29,923 bases of DNA from SMTZ1-83 sp048883405 (GTDB taxonomy: Archaea > Asgardarchaeota > Thorarchaeia > Thorarchaeales > Thorarchaeaceae), in the NCBI GenBank assembly GCA_048883405.1, contig JBHLQS010000015.1:1-29923 (forward strand), given 5' to 3'. Each line of letters starts with the position of its first letter. Position 1 is the first letter of the stretch. A program made the position numbers and the translations under genes. Below the pieces are notes generated by a model. That model worked only from the letters and a program-made list of their open reading frames with translations. It was not told the DNA's origin and made no database searches. This document shows, in pieces, positions 1-5,280 of the stretch.

Positions 1-21
1 ACCCATCGTCTAGGCTCAGGA

Positions 22-1353
22 GTGTCCGAGTTGACCGAACATAAGAAACTCTACGATTCAGTTTTCGATCTGTTGGAAAAACATGACAAGTGGATGCAGA
101 ACACTATCAACCTCATCGCAAGTGAGAACGTGTCATCACCAGCTGTCAGGTCTGCAATTGTGTGTGACTTTCGAGACCGATACGCTGAGGGATGGCCCGG
201 TGAGAGGGTATATGCAGGGTGTAAGTACATCGATGAGGTCGAGTTGATTTGCATAGACTTGGCAAAGAAACTGTTCAATGCAGATTTTGCAGATGTGAGG
301 CCCATTTCTGGGGTCGTTGCAAATCTAGCAATGTATACTGCGGTCATGGAACCAGAGGACAGGATGATGGCACTTTCAATTGCCCATGGAGGACATATCT
401 CTCATGCTAGAAAAAACCTCGGTGGCACCGCGGGCGCCATTAGAGGGCACAAGGTGCGCAATTGGGTGTTTGATGATCACGAATTCAATATTGATGTTGA
501 TGCAAGTATTGACCTCATCAAGAAACTTCAAGACAAAGGGGACGTAATCAAGTTCCTTCTTTTCGGAGGAAGTGTCTTTCCTTTCCCTCACCCCGTCAAG
601 GAATTCAGAGAAATTGCTGACGAATATGATATGGTAATTGGATACGACTCTGCCCACGTTACAGGCTTGATTGGAGCTGGTATGTTTCAGGACCCATTAA
701 GGGAGGGCGCAGACATTATGACCCTATCCACTCACAAGACTCTGCCAGGTCCTCAGCATGGGTGTGTGGTTGCAAAGGAAGAGTTTGCAGATGCAATTAA
801 GCGAGCCTCATTTCCAGGACTGCTGAGCAATCATCATCTTCACAATGTAGCAGGTCTTGCCGTAGCACTTGCTGAGATGATTGAGTTCGGTAAGGACTAC
901 ATGACTCAAATTCGCAAGAATGCAAAAGCCCTTGCACAGTCATTGCATGAACGCGGGTGGCAAGTCATAGCTGAACACAAAGGCTTCACAGAATCACATG
1001 TCATTCTAGTGGATGTGACTGAAACCCCAATGAAGGATGGGAGTGTAGTTGAGGAAGAACTCGAAGATGCAAATATCATTATCAATAGGAATCTCTTGCC
1101 CTGGGACAAGAAGAGGGGCAGAGATTATAGATCTCCTGGCGGTATCCGCTTGGGAACAAGCGAATTGACTCGTCTTGGTATGAAGGAGTCTGAGATGGAC
1201 GCTGTTGCAGAGTTCATGACTCGTCTAGTGATGAAAGGAGAGAAGAAAGAGAAGATTGCTGCTGATGTTTCCGAGTTTCGAAAAGGCTACCAGAAAGTGC
1301 ACTACGCGTTCGACACTGAAACTGATGCATATGCACATCTGAGGTTCATGTAG
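22..1353 (+). CDS. glyA: Serine hydroxymethyltransferase (archaeal type)
   Basis: PLP enzyme that interconverts serine and glycine while moving a one-carbon unit to or from a reduced pterin carrier in the cytoplasm. The 443-residue product has the family length. The N-terminal INLIASENVSSPAVR block is typical of SHMT, and the PLP lysine is K239 in STHKTLPGPQHG; I recall PGPQ in place of the bacterial RGPR as common in archaea. The C-terminal RSPGGIRLGTSELT substrate-binding block is also present. The start is uncertain: GTG at 22 gives the longest frame, but AGGAG at 18-22 is ideally spaced for the in-frame TTG at 31. The promoter lies outside the window. The gcvT, gcvH, folP and mptE genes 7-11 kb downstream share the one-carbon theme. 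Confidence 0.95.
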   Translation: MSELTEHKKLYDSVFDLLEKHDKWMQNTINLIASENVSSPAVRSAIVCDFRDRYAEGWPGERVYAGCKYIDEVELICIDLAKKLFNADFADVRPISGVVANLAMYTAVMEPEDRMMALSIAHGGHISHARKNLGGTAGAIRGHKVRNWVFDDHEFNIDVDASIDLIKKLQDKGDVIKFLLFGGSVFPFPHPVKEFREIADEYDMVIGYDSAHVTGLIGAGMFQDPLREGADIMTLSTHKTLPGPQHGCVVAKEEFADAIKRASFPGLLSNHHLHNVAGLAVALAEMIEFGKDYMTQIRKNAKALAQSLHERGWQVIAEHKGFTESHVILVDVTETPMKDGSVVEEELEDANIIINRNLLPWDKKRGRDYRSPGGIRLGTSELTRLGMKESEMDAVAEFMTRLVMKGEKKEKIAADVSEFRKGYQKVHYAFDTETDAYAHLRFM

Positions 1354-1388
1354 GAGCCCATAGAGTGGGCCCTACGGGGGATGATGCA

Positions 1389-1685
1389 ATGGATATCAAG
1401 GAAGCTCAAGACCTGATTCGTCGGATCTATCTTGAGAGGGACAAGAATAGAGGAGTGGAACGCACTCTTCTGAGAACATTCCAAGAGCTCGCTGAACTGA
1501 GTGATGCAATTTCCAAAGATAGGGGAATGGAATACATCGAGAATGAGGTTGCAGATGTCTTTGCATGGGTGATCTCAATTGCAAATCTTCTGGAGATCGA
1601 CCTAGGGGATGCGCTACTTGGCAAGTACAATAACGCCTGTTCAAGATGTGGTAAGACTCCCTGTGAGTGTCAGGACAACAGATAA
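1389..1685 (+). CDS. MazG-like nucleotide pyrophosphohydrolase
   Basis: Small all-alpha NTP-PPase-like protein of 98 residues that probably hydrolyses a nucleoside triphosphate to the monophosphate and pyrophosphate; the substrate is unknown. The family metal-binding pattern EExxE...ExxD appears as QELAE (32-36) and EVAD (53-56), so the first glutamate is glutamine. The C-terminus carries CSRCGKTPCEC (C84, C87, C92, C94), a probable small metal-binding tail. I chose ATG 1389 because a G-rich ribosome site (1376-1381) sits 7 bases upstream. The frame also opens at GTG 1365, adding eight unconvincing residues. It lies 35 bases after the SHMT gene and may be cotranscribed with it. The GNAT gene converges 14 bases downstream. 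Confidence 0.85.
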   Translation: MDIKEAQDLIRRIYLERDKNRGVERTLLRTFQELAELSDAISKDRGMEYIENEVADVFAWVISIANLLEIDLGDALLGKYNNACSRCGKTPCECQDNR

Positions 1686-1699
1686 TCGAAGGCGATTCA

Positions 1700-2638
1700 T
1701 CAGAGGAATTTCCGCCATATATGAAGATCTTCCCTAGAGAACCCAAGAGAATCGTATAACCTTGTTGCGCTTTCATTATCCGCAGCTTCCGGAATACAGA
1801 CAAATGAAGGGGCATGCTTCTCTAGACGCTTCAGTCCCTCGAGGATAATCGACTTTGCTAGGCCAAGTTTCCGATGATTTGGATGAGTGCCAACTGGTTC
1901 GAATTCAGCAATTCTACTAACAGGGTCTATCCTGATAGTCGTAAACGCAGCGAAATTTCCATCAGGGGCAACTACAACTAAATCCATACCATCATGATAG
2001 AAAGAGGCTTCACTGTAAAGCCTGGCTGCTTTCTCAGTCATGTGTTCTCCGCAGTGAGAGAACACTGAACCAATAACCTCATGATACTTCACAAACTCTT
2101 CAGCAACATCCACATGTTTAATCGAATAACCATCTGGAAGGTGATAATCTGGGACATCTAGATCAACGGGTCTGATTCGATTATGTCCGTAGGTACCTAG
2201 GTTCTCATATCCAAGCTCCTTCAGAAGTTCCTCTCGTTTAGTGTGACTTGCAGGTGTCACAAATGCGATTCGGACCTCTTTATCGTCGGTCTTCCCCATC
2301 GCCCTTTTCTGATTCTCCATTGCAAGTACGATTTCGTTTTCGACGTGCGTATACTTTGGATGTAGGTTGAGATATGACACAGGAGAGGTATCAAGAACGG
2401 TCACGGCGATAATTCTCCGCTCCTTTGAGAGATTTGATTCGTCTGTCTCCTCCCAAATCTTGACAAGTCTATCATCTTCATCTGTGTATTCTGGACCACA
2501 GGGGCCAAATTTCCTGTTCTCAAACCTAGAAGGAATCATATTGTGAAGGGATCTCGTCAGGTTGAACATCTCAATGAGGAAGCTTCTAACAAGCTCAAAG
2601 TCCTCATTCCAATGAAAATCACGTTGTTGTATTGGCAT
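1700..2638 (-). CDS. Tandem GNAT-family acetyltransferase
   Basis: A 312-residue protein of the GNAT (Gcn5-related N-acetyltransferase) superfamily; the substrate is unknown. The C-terminal half carries the acetyl-CoA-binding motif A as VGTHPNHRKLGLAKSII (around residues 245-261) and the usual ending DNESATRLYDSLGF. The N-terminal half ends in a second GNAT-like closing element (ELLKELGYENLGTYG, about 135-150) but shows no RxxGxG/A loop, so it looks like a degenerate first domain of a tandem GNAT. The start is ATG 2638, with GGGGGAT about 6 bases upstream on the minus strand. The gene is divergent from the zinc-ribbon gene at 2780 and converges on the MazG-like gene. Confidence 0.82.
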   Translation of the reverse strand: MPIQQRDFHWNEDFELVRSFLIEMFNLTRSLHNMIPSRFENRKFGPCGPEYTDEDDRLVKIWEETDESNLSKERRIIAVTVLDTSPVSYLNLHPKYTHVENEIVLAMENQKRAMGKTDDKEVRIAFVTPASHTKREELLKELGYENLGTYGHNRIRPVDLDVPDYHLPDGYSIKHVDVAEEFVKYHEVIGSVFSHCGEHMTEKAARLYSEASFYHDGMDLVVVAPDGNFAAFTTIRIDPVSRIAEFEPVGTHPNHRKLGLAKSIILEGLKRLEKHAPSFVCIPEAADNESATRLYDSLGFSREDLHIWRKFL

Positions 2639-2644
2639 TTAATC

Positions 2645-2665
2645 CCCCAAAAATTCGATTTGGGG
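2645..2665 (-). promoter_or_regulatory. Inverted repeat over the ribosome site of the GNAT gene
   Basis: CCCCAAA (2645-2651) and TTTGGGG (2659-2665) form perfect 7-base arms around a 7-base spacer, just upstream of ATG 2638. In the minus-strand transcript one arm contains the GGGGG ribosome-binding stretch, so folding would hide it. A TATA-like CTCTATATGAG lies at about 2666-2676 on the minus strand. If that is the promoter, the transcript may begin too late to include both arms, and the repeat might be a DNA operator instead. Confidence 0.35.
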
Positions 2666-2734
2666 CTCATATAGAGCTTACTAGGCAGGATTGCCAACAA
2701 ACTCTCTGAGATTTCAAGACGAGAGAATTTCCAG

Positions 2735-2759
2735 AGGGCTTTAATCTTAGAAAAGCCCT
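2735..2759 (+). promoter_or_regulatory. TATA-like box inside an inverted repeat, upstream of the zinc-ribbon gene
   Basis: AGGGCTTT (2735-2742) and AAAGCCCT (2752-2759) are perfect 8-base arms flanking a 9-base spacer. The spacer and left arm include TTTAATCTT (2740-2748), a plausible archaeal TATA box for the gene starting at 2780. A dyad centred on a TATA box is a common arrangement for a repressor operator. The overlap is visible; regulation is inference. Confidence 0.35.
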
Positions 2760-2779
2760 GGAACAACTGGTGATTACTC

Positions 2780-3313
2780 ATGAGTAGGCAAAATCAGTAT
2801 TGTCGTGAATGCGGAACATCAATTCCCGTCGGAGCGGAGAACTGCCCCAAATGTGGTCATCCTGTTTCCCAGACACCTCCATCTGTGAAAAGGAAATCCA
2901 TTGGTACATCGAGCTCAAGTCAGGGACGGGCGCCAGCCCTTGGTGACATGAGTTCAAGGGGTGAAGAGAAATCTGGAAAGTATCAGATTGCTGGTGAATT
3001 CATATTGAATACCAAGACCGGCGATGTCTGGAAATATGATGAGAAGTCGAACAAATTCAAGGTAGTAGAGAGAGAAGACTCCGTCCTCACTTCTGTGGAG
3101 AAAGCAAAGTCATACATTGATCAATCAGAAGAACTTGATAACAGGATAAAGAAATGGGAGGGAAAATTGTCAGAAACGGGCGATGACGCTCAGCTGGCTA
3201 ATATAGATTTGCAGAATATGATGCAGAAGCAACAACAGACTATGCAAATGCTGTCGAACATCTCAAAGGTATTGCATGATACAGCTATGGCTGTCATCAG
3301 AAAGATTGGGTAG
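2780..3313 (+). CDS. Zinc-ribbon protein with C-terminal coiled coil, function unknown
   Basis: I do not recognise a family for this 177-residue protein. Residues 8-26 form a double-CxxC zinc ribbon (CRECG...CPKCG). A low-complexity Ser/Pro-rich linker follows (about 30-65). Next is a short beta-like segment, FILNTKTGDVWKYDEKSNKF (about 74-93), resembling the 'TGdvW' strand pairs seen in many small prokaryotic proteins. The last 80 residues are strongly helical and Gln/Met-rich, probably a coiled coil that could mediate oligomerisation. No signal peptide or membrane segment is seen. The start is ATG 2780 with GGTGAT upstream. Its own promoter candidate overlaps an inverted repeat (2735-2759). 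Confidence 0.75.
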   Translation: MSRQNQYCRECGTSIPVGAENCPKCGHPVSQTPPSVKRKSIGTSSSSQGRAPALGDMSSRGEEKSGKYQIAGEFILNTKTGDVWKYDEKSNKFKVVEREDSVLTSVEKAKSYIDQSEELDNRIKKWEGKLSETGDDAQLANIDLQNMMQKQQQTMQMLSNISKVLHDTAMAVIRKIG

Positions 3314-3340
3314 AATCTGATTTGTTCTCATGTCGGAAGG

Positions 3341-3350
3341 ATTAAAAACT
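3341..3350 (+). promoter_or_regulatory. TATA-like box for the Sec61-beta gene
   Basis: ATTAAAAACT lies 40-49 bases upstream of ATG 3390, with purine-rich sequence before it. This would place transcription start near 3368 and give a short leader holding AGGAG (3375-3379). A 12-base palindrome, TAGGCATGCCTA (3385-3396), spans the start codon. Confidence 0.4.
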
Positions 3351-3389
3351 CAGAGCGGGCTCAAATGACCAATCAGGAGATGCATAGGC

Positions 3390-3587
3390 ATGCCTAAGAC
3401 CCAAAAGAAACGCAGGAAGAAACGTGGAGAAGGTCCGATGCCATCAGGCGGAGCCGGGCTTATACGTTTCTTCGAGGACGAGACACCTGGAATCAAGGTG
3501 GGTCCCACAATGGTTGTGATATTTGCAGCTCTACTACTGATTGCCACAATAATGTCCCATATCGCAACCCAGTTTGGCTGGATATAG
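3390..3587 (+). CDS. Protein translocase subunit Sec61-beta (archaeal SecG-type)
   Basis: Small tail-anchored subunit of the SecYE/Sec61 protein-conducting channel in the cytoplasmic membrane. The 65-residue product has the family layout. A Lys/Arg-rich N-terminus (KTQKKRRKKRGEG) is followed by a Gly-rich PMPSGGAGLIRFFEDE segment typical of Sec61-beta. A single transmembrane helix spans about residues 40-57, with a very short extracytoplasmic tail. The start is ATG 3390 with AGGAG nine bases or so upstream. A separate TATA box downstream suggests the L44e cluster is not strictly dependent on this gene's promoter. Confidence 0.93.
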   Translation: MPKTQKKRRKKRGEGPMPSGGAGLIRFFEDETPGIKVGPTMVVIFAALLLIATIMSHIATQFGWI

Positions 3588-3626
3588 AGCAGCCACTCAC
3601 AGTTTCGAAGGCACATGCCCTAAGGG

Positions 3627-3634
3627 TTATAAAC
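3627..3634 (+). promoter_or_regulatory. TATA box for the L44e-S27e cluster
   Basis: TTATAAAC lies in the 88-base gap after Sec61-beta, 42 bases before ATG 3676. Expected transcription start is near 3655. This supports initiation at ATG 3676 rather than at the upstream in-frame ATG 3574, which overlaps the Sec61-beta gene. Confidence 0.55.
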
Positions 3635-3675
3635 AACACAGAGTCGGGTCCCAGAGCCCGAAACTGGTGATTCGC

Positions 3676-3957
3676 ATGAAGATCAAAGGCGAGCTCAGAA
3701 AATACTGTCCCAAATGCAAGAGCCATACTATACATGCCATATCCACATACAAAGCAGGGAAGAGGCGAAGTATGGCTCAGGGCGAACGCAGGATGAAGAG
3801 GAAGACAAAGGGATACGGGTCATTCCCAAAGAACATCCAGAAGCGTTTTGCAAAGACAACAAAGAAGACTGTGCTCAAATACAAGTGTAAGGAGTGCGAA
3901 CACACCTTCCAGACAAAAGGCATGAGACTGAAGAAGCTAGAAGTACTTCGGGTATAG
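3676..3957 (+). CDS. rpl44e: Large ribosomal subunit protein L44e (eL42)
   Basis: Component of the 50S subunit near the E site, found in archaea and eukaryotes. The 93-residue product matches family length. C11 and C14 (CPKC) and C71 and C74 (CKEC) form the zinc site. The hallmark basic stretch KGKRRS...GERRMKRKTKGYGS is present as AGKRRSMAQGERRM and KTKGYGS, followed by the conserved FAKTTKK. I chose ATG 3676 because the family starts just before the first CPKC and GGTGA lies at the right distance. The longer frame back to 3574 adds 34 residues that are foreign to the family and overlap the upstream gene. It is first in the L44e-S27e-aIF2-alpha-Nop10 order conserved in many archaea. Confidence 0.96.
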   Translation: MKIKGELRKYCPKCKSHTIHAISTYKAGKRRSMAQGERRMKRKTKGYGSFPKNIQKRFAKTTKKTVLKYKCKECEHTFQTKGMRLKKLEVLRV

Positions 3958-3966
3958 GTGAAGATA

Positions 3967-4167
3967 ATGACTAAGGGAGAGATAGTTCAGCAGCCAAGAT
4001 CACGGTTCATTAAGGTCAAGTGTCTGGATTGCGAGAACGAGCAGATTATCTTCGCACATGCTGCGACCGAAGTGAAATGTCTGAAGTGTGAAAAGGTTCT
4101 AGCAAAGCCTAGTGGCGGCAAAGCCAAGCTTGAAGCCATAGCACGGGAAATCGAAGAATTTCCATGA
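3967..4167 (+). CDS. rps27e: Small ribosomal subunit protein S27e (eS27)
   Basis: Zinc-binding 30S protein shared by archaea and eukaryotes. The 66-residue product has the four-cysteine zinc ribbon C19-x2-C22 ... C38-x2-C41. The core RSRFIKVKCLDCENEQIIF and the HAATEVKC segment are diagnostic. ATG 3967 is preferred: AGGTGA (3956-3961) sits 5 bases before it. An in-frame GTG at 3958 abuts the L44e stop codon, and using it would leave that ribosome site inside the gene. Translation is probably coupled to L44e. Confidence 0.95.
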   Translation: MTKGEIVQQPRSRFIKVKCLDCENEQIIFAHAATEVKCLKCEKVLAKPSGGKAKLEAIAREIEEFP

Positions 4168-4216
4168 GGCCAAAGGATTCTACAGAACCTATCAATTCCT
4201 TCTCTCACTCCCAAAT

Positions 4217-4225
4217 CTATATTAG
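4217..4225 (+). promoter_or_regulatory. TATA-like box upstream of aIF2-alpha
   Basis: CTATATTAG lies in the 94-base gap between S27e and aIF2-alpha, predicting transcription start near 4244. That would leave GGAG (4250-4253) and ATG 4262 in the leader and exclude the in-frame GTG 4235. The cluster may also be read through from the L44e promoter. Confidence 0.45.
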
Positions 4226-4261
4226 CAGACCCATGTGGATTCCCCAGAAGGAGAAGAGATA

Positions 4262-5056
4262 ATGGTCCTGAAACGTGCAGAATGGCCGCAACCAGATGAA
4301 TATGCCATTGCGGTCGCTTCCAAAGTAGCCCCATACGGAGCATATGTCAAGCTTCCAGAGTTTGGCGACAAAGAGGGCTTCATCCATATATCAGAGATTA
4401 GTAGCACGTGGGTTAGGAACATTCGAAATCACATTCACGAGAACCAACGTGTCGTCATAAAGGTCTTACAGGTTGATGTCCAGAAACGGCACATTGACTG
4501 CTCTCTGAGAAGGGTTTCAACGGAAGCTAGGAGAGCAAAGAACAATGAATGGAAACGAGCACAGAAAGCAGAGAAGCTCCTTGAACTCATAGCAAAAGAA
4601 AATGACATGACTCTTGAGAAGGTATATGAGAAGATAGGCTGGCCGATGGAGGATGCCTTCGGGGAGATCTACAAGGGTCTCGAGCTGGCTTCTGACATCG
4701 GTGTAGAAGCACTTGAGCATGTTGAGTCAACAAAGAAACTCAAGAAACAGATTGCAGACCTCGCCAAAGCGAGAATTGAGATTCCATCCATTGAGATTGA
4801 AGGGGAAATGAAGATTCTTGTTCCGGGTCCAGAGGGGGTAGAGGTCATTAAGAAAGCGCTATCAGAAGGTCTCACTTTGGGGCAGTCGATGGACAAGTCC
4901 ACTGTTGAGATCTACACACTTGGTTCTCCAAGATACAAGCTAAGGATACAGAGTCCTGATTATCAAGAGGGGGAGCAGGTCCTTTCAGACATCCTAAAGA
5001 AAGTCACCAAGATCATAGAGGGAAAGGGCGGCTCGTTTGAGTTTGACAGGAAGTAG
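4262..5056 (+). CDS. eif2a: Translation initiation factor aIF2 subunit alpha
   Basis: Alpha subunit of the heterotrimeric aIF2 that brings initiator Met-tRNA to the small ribosomal subunit. The 264-residue product has the family length and order. An N-terminal S1/OB domain spans about residues 10-85 (YGAYVKLPEFGDKEGFIHIS, then a SEISSTWVRNI loop matching the region of eukaryotic Ser51). A helical middle domain (about 90-170) is followed by a C-terminal alpha-beta domain that binds the gamma subunit (about 175-264). The start is ATG 4262 with GGAG 8 bases upstream; GTG 4235 would add nine residues upstream of the likely transcription start. The nop10 gene follows 4 bases after the stop codon. 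Confidence 0.96.
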   Translation: MVLKRAEWPQPDEYAIAVASKVAPYGAYVKLPEFGDKEGFIHISEISSTWVRNIRNHIHENQRVVIKVLQVDVQKRHIDCSLRRVSTEARRAKNNEWKRAQKAEKLLELIAKENDMTLEKVYEKIGWPMEDAFGEIYKGLELASDIGVEALEHVESTKKLKKQIADLAKARIEIPSIEIEGEMKILVPGPEGVEVIKKALSEGLTLGQSMDKSTVEIYTLGSPRYKLRIQSPDYQEGEQVLSDILKKVTKIIEGKGGSFEFDRK

Positions 5057-5060
5057 TCGT

Positions 5061-5234
5061 ATGACCCGCCTTTTCAAGTGCACAGACTGTGATCAATATA
5101 CTCTCGAGGAGGAGAAATGCCCAGTATGTGGAGGGGCAGTGGTGTCCCCCAGACCTCCAAAATATAGTCCTCAAGACCGATACGGGAAATATCGAAGAGA
5201 TGCCAAACGAAGAGCGAAGGCTCAGTCTGAATAA
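5061..5234 (+). CDS. nop10: H/ACA ribonucleoprotein protein Nop10
   Basis: Small component of the H/ACA pseudouridylation complex, which works with Cbf5, Gar1 and L7Ae in rRNA modification. The 57-residue product has an N-terminal zinc ribbon (C7, C10, C20, C23) and the family C-terminal segment PPKYSPQDRYGKYRR, which binds Cbf5 and RNA. ATG 5061 is the family start; the frame opens earlier, at TTG 5037 inside the aIF2-alpha gene, but those residues do not fit. The aIF2-alpha-Nop10 pairing is a conserved archaeal operon. A strong hairpin 16 bases downstream probably ends the transcript. Confidence 0.95.
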   Translation: MTRLFKCTDCDQYTLEEEKCPVCGGAVVSPRPPKYSPQDRYGKYRRDAKRRAKAQSE

Positions 5235-5250
5235 TTGAAAGAAACCAATG

Positions 5251-5272
5251 GCGATTGGCCGTGACCAATCGC
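5251..5272. terminator. Hairpin between convergent nop10 and aglB
   Basis: GCGATTGG (5251-5258) and CCAATCGC (5265-5272) form a perfect 8-base-pair stem with a 6-base loop, in the 46-base gap between two convergent genes. It is followed by ACTTTAAT on the plus strand, and there is no long U-tract. The position fits a bidirectional 3'-end or transcript-stabilising structure; archaeal termination does not strictly need hairpins, so the function is inferred. Confidence 0.5.
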
Positions 5273-5280
5273 ACTTTAAT

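Noticed and set aside
1396..1815. 139-residue minus-strand ORF across mazG and the GNAT 3' end
   Set aside because: It is antisense to two recognisable genes and its composition is unlike a real protein.
3385..3396. 12-base palindrome TAGGCATGCCTA over the Sec61-beta start codon
   Set aside because: It is short, has no second copy in the neighbourhood, and may simply result from the start codon context.
3574..3675. 34-residue N-terminal extension of L44e
   Set aside because: It overlaps the Sec61-beta gene, contains the TATA box, and does not match the family; ATG 3676 has a good ribosome site.
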